Positions 42,463 to 53,397 of a stretch of DNA of 64,000 bases are shown piece after piece; the stretch's first letter is position 1, and each line of letters opens with the position of its first letter. The translations under genes were made by a program, and so were the position numbers. This DNA is from Sepioteuthis lessoniana (taxonomy: Eukaryota; Mollusca; Cephalopoda; Myopsida; Loliginidae). The stretch is taken from positions 19,470,027-19,534,026 of the forward strand of contig OY757916.1 in NCBI GenBank assembly GCA_963585895.1, in the 5' to 3' direction. Under the pieces are notes generated by a model, which worked only from the letters and a program-made list of their open reading frames with translations, was not told the DNA's origin and did no database searches.

Positions 42463-42742
42463 CCAACCCCTCCTCTCGGGCAGAATATGACATAAGGTCA
42501 ATTTTTAAGTGGAGTTTAACAGGTTTCAATTCAGAGTTTTCCTTCTCCTAGACTAGTTGCCTAACCAAGGCTGAAGAAATGAGTTTGTCCTACTATTTAC
42601 CCATAACTGGCGGGAGAATTATTGAATTCATACCTTTCCCAAGGGTATTAGTGCTATGTGAAATGCAATCAGTCTCGTCCAGGATTTGAACTCGTGTCGC
42701 CGTGTCCATTTCCTACGACGATAACCATTACACCACGGGCAC
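42463..42742 (-). repeat. S2 SINE, full-length, inverted
   Basis: CAACCCCTCCTCTCGGGCAG, ACTAGTTGCCTAACCAAGG, GGATTTGAACTCGTGTCGCC, CATTACACCACGGGC. It is so similar to 41999-42287 that the pair can form a ~280-bp stem with a ~175-bp loop. Confidence 0.92.
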
Positions 42743-42799
42743 CAATTTTCCTTCTAACCATTTGTGATACCAAAGTTAAAAACACCAGTCATAATTAGT

Positions 42800-42940
42800 C
42801 GTAGCTGGAAAGAGTTGGGTAGTAGTAGTTGGATTTATCCATTTCCCGAGGGTATTAGCGCTATATGAAATCTAAACAGACTCATCCAGGATTTGAACTC
42901 GTGTCGCCGTGTCCATTTCATAACCACTACGCTCATCATG
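42800..42940 (-). repeat. S2 SINE, 5' half
   Basis: TTTCCCGAGGGTATTAGCGC, GGATTTGAACTCGTGTCGCC, then CATAACCACTACGC; the head is shortened. Confidence 0.75.
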
Positions 42941-43056
42941 TTCTATTGTTATGAGGAGGAGCTAATTAGGCTAATTCAGGGCTTTTTTGACCTTTTATTT
43001 GACGCAGCACTTGTAACCAAATCTGATTTCCATTCACCGCCTAATAATTTTATAGT

Positions 43057-43640
43057 TGTTATATAACTAACGAATGATTTTTTTTTTATATTAATCATTT
43101 TTCGTTAATCATATTTTATCATTTAGTTTGGTAAGGTTTTGAACTATTCGAGTCTCTTAAGTTCAGGTGCATAGCCATTGGGTGCAGTTTTACGCTCGTG
43201 CGTAAAGGATATGACTATCACCATTTATCATAATAAACCCCCAGACAGGAAATGAGGCTGAAGTGTGTATGATGTCATGCCCGTAGGAGATAGTCCTGAG
43301 AATTTGAGGATTTTGAAAAAAGTTAGTTGAGATTGGACCGTTGAGGCGTAGAGTTGGATTTGGGCCGTTGAAGATGTAGTTGGTTTTTTCGGATCTCTAC
43401 CGACAGAGATCTTAGACATCACAAGATGCGCTGCGCGTTGGGTGAAGTCAGATAGTATGATTTGGAAAGACTTTTAAGAATTGTGTCTCTCTCCTCGTGT
43501 CGCCATGGACCGAAGTCATAAATTAATAAATCGTTCATATCTAAAACAACAGAGCCCGCCTGTATTTGTATTGTGTGTTTGAATATATATATATTGTATT
43601 ACAGTTGTGATTGATATCATTATGGTTCTGCTATACAACG
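43057..43640 (+). mobile_element. Solo LTR, family LTR-c, with target duplication TAGT
   Basis: 584 bp starting TGTTATATAAC and ending TATACAACG (expected ...CA, one change). TAGT lies on both sides (43053-43056 and 43641-43644). It is the reverse complement of the copy at 54.9 kb (shared TCGGATCTCTACCGACAGAG and TCTCTCCTCGTGTCG). AATAAATCG near 43527 is a possible poly(A) signal. No coding interior. Confidence 0.8.
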
Positions 43641-43707
43641 TAGTTCCAATGTTTTTTCTTAGTCTCACTGGATACCATGATGAGTGGGGTTGATTTAAAA
43701 AAAAAAA

Positions 43708-43893
43708 GGCTAGTTGCCTCACCAAGGCAGAAGAATCTAGTCTGCCCTACTATTTACCCATTGCTGGAGGGAGAATTATTGGATTCATACCTTTCCCAAG
43801 GGTATTAGTGCTATGTGAAATGCAATCAGCCTCGTTCAGGATTTGAACTCGTGTCGCCGTGTTCATTTCCTACGACGATAACCATTACACCAT
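43708..43893 (-). repeat. S2 SINE, 5' two-thirds
   Basis: GCTAGTTGCCTCACCAAGGC, CTACTATTTACCCATTGCTG, GGATTTGAACTCGTGTCGCC, CATTACACCA. Starts at an A-run. Confidence 0.85.
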
Positions 43894-43919
43894 ATAGTTT
43901 GCAGGTTATATAATTTTAA

Positions 43920-44265
43920 ATGAACCAGAGATCATTTATTTACACGCATTTAAATGGTTTCATGAATTGCTATCTAACACTAATAGTTCTATTTGTGCAC
44001 GGTTAAATAGTTTAAAGCGTTACTATTTATTGTTTGCACACAGTTGAATAGTTTCTAATATAAGTATTCAATACTAATGATCTTATCTAATATCAATAAT
44101 AATCCCCAGTAAAAGATTGAACAATTCTAGTTGACCCCGAGATGGGACCCTCACAGGTATAACCACTCCAAGTCAAAGAGAACCTGTGAGTAATAATAAT
44201 GAAGGAGTACTCCACATTACTCGTACTCAGTGACTGAAGCCTAACAATATGATTCAAAAATAGTT
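43920..44265 (-). repeat. Composite repeat family C, reversed
   Basis: Monomers (ACACGCATTTAAATGGTTTC), then GATGGGACCCTCACAGG, CACTCCAAGTCAAAGAG, AATGAAGGAGTACTCCACAT. Confidence 0.7.
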
Positions 44266-44289
44266 TCTCAATCTCTTTCTGATTCGAAA

Positions 44290-44303
<14 letters not shown>

Positions 44304-44321
<18 letters not shown>

Positions 44322-44322
44322 G
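44304..44322. repeat. (TA)n microsatellite
   Basis: Short TA tract at the left boundary of the Tc1-type element; a second lies at 44576-44596 inside it. Confidence 0.85.
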
Positions 44323-44329
44323 CCCTCTA

Positions 44330-44956
44330 GACAAGAATATAAGACCAGACTAAAAAATGAAGAAAAACATATTGTTTCCAATTTTTAAATTATGAAAATC
44401 AAATATATGAAAGATAAGGTTAAGAGACATTTAAATTTGAAATAAGAAATTTCAAATCATTTTTTATATGTATATTGACATTTATGTTAAAATCTAAAAT
44501 TAATTTTTGACATAAATATAAGGCCACAAATAAAAACTAAAGAAAAAAGGACTTAATTTAATTGAAAAAAATCATATATATATATATATATATATAGTCT
44601 ACGTAATATAAAAGCTATTAAAACTGCAATTCTTAAAATACTAAAAACATAAATGGCTAAAGGAACTAAATTATCTGAATTTGACAAAGGTGAGATTACA
44701 GCTCTGAAAAAAGTCCGAAAATCTCAGAGAGAAATTTTGAAGGCCTTAAGACGCAGCAAAACCGTTATCTGCAATTACTTGAAAAGTCCAAATAAGTATG
44801 GAACAAGAAAACCGACTGGCAGGCCAGAAAAATTATCACCACAATTCAGCAGAAGAATTGTCCGCGAAGTTAAAAAGAAAACTTCGTCAACATAAAAAAT
44901 TATTGAAATCTCTAGTGGATGCTTCTTGCTGTACTAGAACAATTAGAAGGCATTTA

Positions 44957-44995
<39 letters not shown>

Positions 44996-45505
44996 ATTAA
45001 AATAAGCATAAGAAAAGAATTCATCGTCCAAGCTTAACTATGGGGCACAAAGAGAAACAATTAGAATATGCTCATCAATATCAAACCATGAGTGTTAAAG
45101 AATGGCGAAAAATTTTTTCGGACAAAAAGAAATTCAATTTAGACGGTCCAGATGACTTTCAGAAGTACTGGCACGCAAAAAATTTTCCAGAAGAGAATAA
45201 CAAAGAAATACTTGCTTGAACAAAAAAATAAGACTTCTTGAGAACCCAGCGCGCTCTTCAGATCTCAATCCTATAGAAAATTTGTGGGGATTGATTGTTG
45301 CAAAAGTTTATGATGGGGGTCGACAGTACTCAGCAATTTCTGTACTCAAAAACGCAATCTTAGGCACATGGGAAAATACCTTCAGTTCAACATCAGAAAC
45401 TAGTTTGAGGTGATCAAAGCGAGCGGCGGATCTACAAAATATTCAATTAAAAAAAAGTGCCTTTATGTTCTCCAGTTCTGCTCATTGGTCTTATATCTAT
45501 ATCAA
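44330..45505 (+). mobile_element. Tc1/Tc3-type DNA transposon relic
   Basis: The inverted end words GATATAAGACCA (right, reversed, about 45478-45497) and AATATAAGACCAG (left, 44337) bracket the gene. A second left phrase (AATATAAGGCCAC, 44516) also resembles the right end, so the exact left limit is uncertain. Confidence 0.6.
44653..45413 (+). pseudogene. Tc1/Tc3-type transposase relic
   Basis: The 80-residue frame 44653-44895 has the helix-turn-helix region (SEFDKGEITALKKVRKSQRE, then SPNKYGTRKPTGRPEKLS). It is followed by a frameshift and a 29-base poly(A) run (44963-44991) within the coding region. 45030-45220 still encodes HKEKQLEYAHQY and FSDKKKFNLDGPD (first catalytic Asp). The segment with the second Asp is missing. 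45228-45413 gives the end, SSDLNPIENLWGLIVAKVYD (catalytic Glu). Confidence 0.9.
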
Positions 45506-45688
45506 AACAAAATCTTAAAATTAAAGATAAATGCTAATATACATATAAAAATGAATTGAAATTTTTTCATATTTTAAATTTTATTGTATTTATGCCTTAT
45601 CTTTTATATATCTGATTTTTATAATTTAAAAATTGTAAACAATATCTTTTTCTTCATTTTTGAGAGTGGTTTTATATTTTTGTCCTGG

Positions 45689-45743
<55 letters not shown>

Positions 45744-46520
45744 TAGTATTTTCTTATATATTTTACTAAGTGGTTTGTTAAATGGCTGTTGACCTGTCTT
45801 TATGTCCATACCTTGAAGAATAGGAACTCCAGTGTTGCGACTTTATGATCTTATCAATCTGAAAGAAAACGTTTAATACTAACCGAATTTTGCCATATTT
45901 GTAAGACATTCCATATAACATATTTTGCTTTCTCAAAAACAAAAAAAAATTAAATACTATTTTTATTCAGTTTCGTAGAAACGTTTTTTCTTCTGTAACT
46001 GTCCACTCCTTTGCCATATTTGGCAAAATGACGCAGAGGTAACTAACTCAATTAACACTACTTCTTTGAGATTATTCATCTTACTAGGCCATCAATATCT
46101 AAGTAAATACGAGCCTGCCTGAGATTATAGCGTATTTTTTTTTTTTTTACAACCAGTGGTCGAAGTTCGTGCTCAAAGCCAGGACTTTTAATATTAGTAC
46201 TCACAACAGTAGGCAGGTTTTTTCCACCCTCATAAAATTAGAACAATAAAATCTACCTATCTCAGCTCCCTCTACAAGGTGACCTTGTGCTGTACTTAAT
46301 TAGTATTAATAATTACTCAAATATATGTTTAAATGGTTTGTTGTATTAATAGTTTTATGCTTAGCTTAGAAGAACATAAGACTGTATTATAGTAAGAAGA
46401 TTGCGTTGCGCCAATCTCCTAAATTCTTTTTTTCTTTGCTTTCTTTGTTTTTATGGCTTCTTTATTTAATAGCCGATGAAACTTCATGTGTAAGTTTAAA
46501 CCAAAGAGATCCTTGTAACA
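45506..46520. other. AT-rich stretch with a TA microsatellite, no gene
   Basis: (TA)n at 45691-45739. Otherwise no motif-bearing frame; a T-run lies at 46137-46149. Confidence 0.6.
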
Positions 46521-46524
46521 GAAG

Positions 46525-46678
46525 ACTAGAGATACTATTCAACCCATTGCTGGAAGGGATAAGGGGGTTAATACTTTTCCCAAGAACATTAGTTTGAAAG
46601 TTAACGTAATAGCCTGACTGGAGTTCGAACTTGCTTACTTCGAGGCAGTTCTTTAGCTATTACGTCACAGTGACTCCC
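46525..46678 (-). repeat. S3-type SINE, partial
   Basis: CCCATTGCTGGAAGGGATAA, TTTTCCCAAGAACATTAG, GAGTTCGAACTTGCTTACTT, TTACGTCACAGTG: reversed B box and head. Confidence 0.75.
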
Positions 46679-46711
46679 ACAATCACATAAGTGACAACCA
46701 CAATCACATAA

Positions 46712-46985
46712 GTGTCTTGGCTCTGAGCGTAACGGGTATCGCCTTAAGAAAGAGAATTAGAGACCTGAGTTCAAATTTTCATACGATGCTGCTCGCGTTT
46801 CACTAATTTCTTGAGGGGTGGCATAAATCCATTTCTTTTCCACCCCGTTATGGGTAAATAATATGGCAGATTGGGTTCTTTGATTTTAGTTAGACAACCA
46901 GTCTAGGAGAAGGAAAACTCTGAATTCAAACCAATTGGACTCTGCTTTACATTTAACCTTGAGTTACGTCCTTTCTCCGCCCTAT
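46712..46985 (+). repeat. S2 SINE, diverged
   Basis: CTTGGCTCTGAGCGTAACGG, GAGTTCAAATTTTCATACG, GTTATGGGTAAATAATATGG, CCAGTCTAGGAGAAGG, AACCTTGAGTTACGTCC. Confidence 0.8.
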
Positions 46986-47225
46986 CAGCTGGAGCTACAG
47001 AGTATGCCAATTACTCCTCTCCAGAGGAGTAAGATCCCCCACCACAACGAGCGTCCTGGGTATGACACTAAACTGCATCTAATGATAAGGTTCTAGTTCT
47101 GAAGTTTTGGTGAATGAGTGAAACCACTTCATTGCAATTACTCCCAGGTCTACTCTGACCGGGATTGGTAGTACCTGTTTGGGTCCCATCAATGGGTCAA
47201 TTGAATTTTTAGATCATTTACTAAT
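46986..47225 (+). repeat. Composite repeat family C
   Basis: TCAGCTGGAGCTACAG, CTCTCCAGAGGAGTAAG, GTCCTGGGTATGACACTAAA, TACTCCCAGGTCTACTCTG, GGGTCCCATCAATGGGTCAA. Confidence 0.85.
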
Positions 47226-47227
47226 GA

Positions 47228-47785
47228 TTATTCATCCTCATCTTGTCGTGCCATCAGTACTGATACCCCTGACCCTCTCTCGCCATCCCTCCCAATCGTT
47301 CATCGCTTTCGGCTGGCCGACAGAGCTACAACCCGTATCCTCACAGGGCTGCTGTAAGTAGGTTCGAGCTGGTCGCCCTGCTTTTGCTCGGTCATGTGTA
47401 GGGGTTCATGGGAGTACATCTCTTATGAGCTCATCCCTACTTCTCCAGCAGTGTCCTGCATGTCTGGTTCGTCTAATTTGGATAGTTTTCGGGATAGGTG
47501 GCCGTACAGCTGCTGCTTTGTAGGGTGCTGCCACCAGGACTTGTTCAATATTGCTCGCAGCATTCTTGTTTAGTTGCCGTGAAGCCTTTTCTCCAGCCTT
47601 TTAGTTAGCGTCCATGTAGTGCATCCATATAGCAGTATTGGCACGATCGTAACTTGGAAGAAACTGCGTTTCATTTTATTGGTCAGGTCTGACTTCCATA
47701 TGACCGATAGTCTATCGATAGCTGTTCATGCCTTTGTTAGTCGCGTGTCAATATCAGTCTCGGTCGATGAAACACTGCTTGCAGA
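47228..47785 (-). pseudogene. LINE L1x 3'-end fragment
   Basis: Minus strand: SETDIDTRLTKA-type start near 47783, SFFQVTIVPILLYG at about 47640-47690, GRAKAGRPART near 47385, ending CACGACAAGATGAGGATG. The ATG tail is reduced. 5'-truncated at the SSTET region. Confidence 0.85.
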
Positions 47786-47989
47786 CAAACGAATAATATT
47801 AAACGGAATTATTAGTGTTAAATAGGAATACTTGAAACCTTTTAAGTGTGTGCTGACAAATGAGCTCTAACAGCTATTTTAAAAACATAATTCCCTAGAT
47901 TTTTAGTTATTCATTTTTCCTGATTTTTATCTGGGAAATATGCAAGTATTTCAGTCATAGTAAATATGAGGAGGTCAGTCCAAAAAATA

Positions 47990-48200
47990 ATGTAGTTATC
48001 TAATATTGCGTCCTAGGTATGACACTAAACTGCATCCGGTGGTGAGGCTTCTGTTCTTTAGCTTTGGAGACAGTGGAGTGCTCTTTCTTTTGCCATTACT
48101 CTCAGGCCCACTCTGTCTTGGATTGATAGTATTTAATAAGTCATTCGTTTGCTTACAAATTGTATGGTTTCGAGTAACTAATAATAATCCTTTGTAATTC
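47990..48200 (+). repeat. Family C middle block and monomer
   Basis: GTCCTAGGTATGACACTAAA, CATCCGGTGGTGAGGC, GCCATTACTCTCAGGCCCAC, then CAAATTGTATGGTTTCGAG. Confidence 0.7.
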
Positions 48201-48278
48201 TTCAAGTGATTTTTTTTTCAATTTAATAATAGTCATTTTTTCTTCCACAGATAATTAATAATGATCCATAGTAAACAA

Positions 48279-49617
48279 TCATCATCATCATGTCACGCTC
48301 TCAGCACGGATCTCCCTGACCCTCTCCGCTACCATTCTCTATCGTCTATCTCTCCCGGTAGGTCTTCAAGGCTGTATCTTGTATCGGCTCAGAGCTGTTG
48401 TATATAGGTTCTAACTGGTGGTCCTGCCTTTGCATGTCCATGTGAAGGGGTCCACAGGAGTAAGTCGCTTATGAGTTCGTCCTTACTTCTCGAGCAGTGT
48501 CCCGCATGTCCGGTTCGTCTAACTTTGATACTTTTCGTGATGGGTGGTATGTGACCGTACAGCTACTGCTTTGTGGGGTGCTGCCTCCAGGACTTGTTTA
48601 ATATTGCTTGCAGCATTCTTGTGTAGTCGCCATCAAGATTTTTCTCCATTCGTTTGGTTAGCGTCCCTGTAGTGCATCCATATGGCAGTATCGATACGGC
48701 CGCTGCTTGGAAAAAACTGCGTTTTATTATATCAGTCCAGTCTGACTTCCATATGACCGATAGTTATCATTAGCTGTCCATGCCTTTGCTAGTCGCGTGT
48801 CGATGTCTGTCTCGGTTGATGAGACACTGCTTCCTAGGTAGGTGAACTTGTCAACTAGTTTCAGAGAGCTACCGTTTAGTGTGGAGATGCCGCTCGTTTG
48901 ATTAAAGCACATATATTCCGTTTTGTGTGTATTGATATGGAAGCCGTTGCCTACAGCAGCTCGTTGCAGACTATTTAGCAGGGTTTCGGCTTGGGTCAGC
49001 ATATTTGCCAGAAGCGTTATATCATCGGCGTAGTCGGCATCGGCAATCGTTTTTACGGGGTACCTTCTGCTTCTTTCTTTTGTTAGCTTGAATACGTTTT
49101 CTTTGATTTTTCAATAGATGTTCTAAGCACGTAGTCTAGATAGATGATAAAGAGGTATGGGGCTAATATGTCTCCGTGCAGTACACCAGCTACAATGTCA
49201 CTGTTGTCTGTGTCTCCATCCGGAGAACGGACTTTTACTTTGGTGTTTCTAGAGAGCATCATTATGGCTGTGATGGTTTCTTCTGGTAGGCCGTTGGTGA
49301 GTAGAATTTGCTCCATCTTTCCTTTGTGAATGGAGTCAAGGGCCTTAGTAAAGTCGACAAATAATATTGTTGCCTCTAGGTTTTTTGCGCGTACACCTTC
49401 AAGAATTCGACAAAATTTGTGAGGTCATGAATCTACTTCTTCGGAAGCCATTTTGGTTCTTCCTAAGTATGTTGTCAATATGGGGTTTTATGCGGTTGCG
49501 TAGTAAGGCATTGTATATCTTGGCCACTATGGACGTAAGTATTACACCTCTGTAGTTCTGGGCTAATCCGAGGTTGCCCTTTTTCGGGAAGGAGAGGATG
49601 CATTCCTTCATCCATCG
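48279..49617 (-). pseudogene. LINE L1x relic, minus strand
   Basis: The minus strand starts at 49611 (KECILSFPKKGNLGLAQNYR), goes on through RNRIKPHIDNILRKNQNGF and, after a frameshift, SPDGDTDNSDIVAGVLHGDI, then the YADD region (about 49030), TEYMCFNQTSGISTLNGSSL (48880-48940), KRMEKNLDGDYTRMLQAI (about 48640) and GQAKAGPPVRTYI, ending in ATG repeats (48279-48292). At least four frame breaks. Confidence 0.9.
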
Positions 49618-49655
49618 CTGAAACTAGTGGACAAGACGGAATACATTTGTTTGTA
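49618..49655 (+). mobile_element. Short inverted, scrambled LINE L1x piece at the 5' end of the minus copy
   Basis: CTGAAACTAGTGGACAAG (codons for LKLVDK) is followed by ACGGAATACATTTGTTTG (codons for TEYICL), both on the plus strand and in reversed order compared with the element (TEY normally precedes LKLVDK by about 20 codons). It directly abuts the 5' end of the minus-strand copy. Confidence 0.6.
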
Positions 49656-49700
49656 TAAAGAATAGTTACTGGGGATTATTATTCGTTACATGAAACCATA

Positions 49701-50280
49701 CTGAGTGCAGAAGCAAAATATGAAATGATTTTTAAAACGTTTTTTTTTTTTTTGTCTGATTAGTCCAATTTTTGAAAAAATGCAATAAATCTGTTTTCAT
49801 GATTAGCTCTATTATTTAAGCACTTAAAAAAAAAAATTAAAATTCAGACCAATATGAGAGTGCAAGAAAAGAAACGACAAAAATCTATGATTTGCTTAAC
49901 GCCAAAACCAAGCCCAAAAAATTTCCGAAATAATTGGAGTTTTTTTATCGCTTCCATCAAGCCCAGGCCATAATTACGCGATACGGGGCGTTTTAGAAAA
50001 CAAAACTGCAACTTCCCATCCAAATATTGGTTCGCTTAAGACTGCTATTAAGGAGGAATGGGATGAAAAGTCTGAAGAATTTATTTTGAAGACGTTCAAA
50101 TCGTTTTGAAGGAGTGTTGATAGAATAATTGAAAAAATGTCGGCCTTATTGATTAAATTTGCTGTATTGTATCTATTTTCTTATTTTGTTGTTTATTTTT
50201 AAAATTAAAATTAATCTTGTTTTATAATAGAGTCGTTTATCATTATACTAGAATATTCCTAATTTTGCTTCCGCGCCCTG
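49701..50280 (+). mobile_element. 580-bp deleted mariner/Tc1-type element
   Basis: Ends CTGAGTGCAGAAGCAAAAT and ATTTTGCTTCCGCGCCCTG form an inverted pair flanked by TA on both sides. N-terminal words (MRVQEKKRQKSMICLT, 49854) and C-terminal words (GVLENKTATSHPNIGSLKTA, from about 49993) of a transposase are joined, with the catalytic core mostly gone. Confidence 0.8.
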
Positions 50281-50329
50281 TATAACTGTGAAAACAAGCA
50301 TTATTAAATTAAAAGAATTCATATTAAAT

Positions 50330-51130
50330 ACGAATACTTAAAACCATTCAATTGAGTGCAAATTATTTGTATTAGATAAAAATACTTGATAGAGTCTACA
50401 ACAAACTCTTAAGAAACAACTAAACAACAAATGAAGCCTAGTCGACTGGGGCTGTAGAATACACCGACTGCTTCTCTGCAGAGGGGTACAACTCCCTACT
50501 ACCAACAACGAGTGCCCTGTATATAACATTAAAACATCTGATATCAAGCTTCGGGGAATGCGAAGTACCCCCCCCCACTTCATTGCTATTACACCCAGGT
50601 TCACTCTGGCCCGGAGTGGTAACACCTGATAGGGCCCTATCTATGGGTCAAATAGAACTGTTTGACATTTAAACTGAGTGCAAACAAATGACATGTTGAA
50701 TTGAATTGTTAGAAAGAGAACTGTTTGACCATGAACTGTCTGTAAACAAATGACTATCTAATTGAATTCTTCGTGATGCATGACAATACTTGGAATCATT
50801 TGACTGAGTGCAAGTGAATGAATGGTGTTGAATGGAATAATACTTGTTAAATGGCAAGACTTGTAAACACTTCACTGTCTGGAAACAAATGATTAATGTT
50901 GAATAGAGTCATTTGTGCTGGATGGCAACAGTTGAAACCATTTAACTGTGTGCAAACGAGTGATTAATAGTAAATGGAATTGTTCGTGTTTGAAATACTT
51001 GAAACTATTTAGCTTTGTGCCAAAAAATGAGTTCAGGCTCGTTTAAAAATATTGTCAACAAAATATGTATATATGCATACGGAGGATTTGGCATTAAATA
51101 ACCAATAATGATTGATATGCCATAAAGCAC
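50330..51130 (+). repeat. Composite repeat family C, long copy with tail
   Basis: CTTCTCTGCAGAGGGGTAC (50471), CACTTCATTGCTATTACACC, GGGCCCTATCTATGGGTCAA, six diverged monomers (50650-51020), a short TATATGCATACGG spacer, then GGCATTAAATAACC and TTGATATGCC. A nearly complete example of the family's architecture. Confidence 0.88.
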
Positions 51131-52040
51131 AACAAAACCAAACTAAACAAAAAATGTAAATATAACAGTATAATGAATGCAGTTCGTTTGTGCATTAAGT
51201 AACCCGAGACAGATTGACATACCATTAGAATCAATCAACTAATTGAACAGGAAACTGTTTCGGCTTCATGCCAATGGGAAACAGTTTTTCACTGTGAACA
51301 ATAGTAATATGAGGGACAAACACCCTTTTAAAGCAATAGTGACAGAAAGACATCGGGAAGGGAGATCCCGCCTCAAAGCCAGTCTAAGTTGGATCTTTTT
51401 GTATAGTCTAAAACAATGATTCCTAACCGAGATTAGGCCATGCCTCACTTTGCTATTTCTAAAATTCTGATGCCCCCACCGTAATATTTAATTCCACCAT
51501 ATTCAAAATTTTACTGCAATTCACGGGAAGGAAGCTTAAAAGGACATTAACTTGGTCTCTGCACAACCTCTCACCAAAATATTACCATGTTCCACCGGTG
51601 GGGTATGTGCCCCACATTAGAAATTTTGGGTTTAAAATCTTCCCAGGAAAAGTTTTAAAAGCTTTTAGATATTTGATTGAAATGCTGTCAAAAATGACAG
51701 TCTCAGCTTGACGGATAGACTGACATCTCTCGGTGTCTTTTGCAACATCTTCAGGAAACTGATGTTTTATTTTTATTTTAATAATTTTTTCTAAATTATC
51801 TAAACAAAAATTTAAAGAAATCAGTTCTTTGCAGGGAAAGGTTTTTTTTAAATCAGAGATAATCACATTATGAAGTTATTTGACGCTAGCTGTAGATGTT
51901 TGAAACCAGGTAGAAGTTAAGGTTATGAATGCTGATTTTAAAAGCAAACAGACCGTTCTACACTAATCCTCCATTTAGAACAGTGACATAACAGAATCTT
52001 CCTGTTTCCGCCCGATTTTGCTTTGAGACAAACTACCGGA
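51131..52040. other. Unassigned stretch with a possible hAT-like end
   Basis: The 94-residue minus frame 51582-51866 (MIISDLKKTFPCKELISLNF) has no motif I can name. On the minus strand it is followed by a GGGGGCATC phrase and a GTTAGGAATCATTG end, which recalls hAT transposon termini; no second end was found. Confidence 0.3.
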
Positions 52041-52044
52041 CTGT

Positions 52045-52470
52045 TCTACTCAGTCGGCAGGATTTCAAATACGCTGACTGCATCTTCTGCAGAGGAGTAA
52101 GAATTTCACAAAAAGTGGGTGTGTCTCGCGTATGACATTAAACTGAATCCATAGGTAAGGCTCCAGTTCTGGAGCTCTAGGGAGAGTGGAGCACTTCTTC
52201 ATTGCCTTTCCCTCAGGTCCACTCACCGCCGGAGTACCCGATAGCACCTGTTAAGATCCTATCTATTGGCTAAATAGGCGTATGAAACTTATTTGTATTT
52301 GATAGCAATACAAGAAATTCTATAACTGTATACAAAAAATGACCATTAGTAAATAGAATTGTGTTAATATTTGATAGGAATACTTGAAACCGTATGCAGA
52401 CCGTAAGCAAATTATTTGTATTAGGAATAGGTACTTGATACATAAATTGTCCTCTAAGTATTATTATTAT
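52045..52470 (+). repeat. Composite repeat family C
   Basis: CAGTCGGCAGGATTTCAAA, GCATCTTCTGCAGAGGAGTA, CTCAGGTCCACTCACC, ATCCTATCTATTGGC, then monomers. Confidence 0.75.
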
Positions 52471-52479
52471 TAGTTACTT

Positions 52480-52800
52480 GAAACCATGCAACTACGTGAA
52501 AATTATTGATGTTTGATAAGAATACTTGAAACCATGTAATTGTAAATTATTGATGCTTGATAGGAATACTTGAAACCTTGTAATTATAAATTATTGATGT
52601 TTAATAGGAATACTTGAAACCATGTAATTGTAAATTATGGATGCTTGATAGGAATACTTGAAACCATGTAATTGTAAATACTTAAAAACATATGATTGTG
52701 CAAACAAATATTATCCAATAGGAATATTTACTTTAAACCATATAGTTGTGTATAAATTATTAGGGTTGGATAGGAATACTTTAAATATAAATGTGTGCAA
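52480..52800 (+). repeat. 44-bp monomer array
   Basis: Four close units: TTGATGCTTGATAGGAATAC then TTGAAACCATGTAATTGTAA, plus diverged flanking ones. A locally amplified version of the family C monomer. Confidence 0.92.
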
Positions 52801-52959
52801 ACAAATGATTGCCGTTTAACAAATAAGCAAATCCAATTCCAGCTTTAGAATATCGCTAAGGATTTATATGTGAAATTGCTGTATCTAGTAGGTTGTTATT
52901 TACTCTGAGACCGGAGACTGCCTGTTCATGTACCAAGCCTTACACCATAATAGTTTGCC

Positions 52960-53110
52960 TAGTCAGCTGTAGCTGTAAAATACACCGACTGCATCTCTAC
53001 AGAGAGGCAAGATCTCCCCAACAAAGTGTTCTGGATATGACACTAAACGATCAGATGATGAGACTCCAGTAATCTGATGATGAGAGTCATGCTAAATTGA
53101 ATAGTTAGAA
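52960..53110 (+). repeat. Family C 5' block
   Basis: GTCAGCTGTAGCTG, GCATCTCTACAGAGAGGC, GTTCTGGATATGACACTAAA, CAGATGATGAGACTCCAG repeated twice. Confidence 0.75.
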
Positions 53111-53397
53111 ATACGTTAAAGAGCTATGTTAATTTGATTATGTGAGTAGAGGTGAATCGAATCCGACGGAATGTATGTAGAAAAAGGTAAAACGGAAGAA
53201 AGATATATGTTGGCATATTAGATGATTTATTATATTTTATTGTGCCGACGCATTTCAACTTCAAAGTTTTTGTCTGAATACACAAATATTCTATCAAAAC
53301 TATTTTAAGTGTGAAAAAAATTATGACATAAATTTTTGAATCCGTTAAAAGTCTTCATCAGGGTAAATAGATGTGTTTTCCTTGAGACGGTGATATA

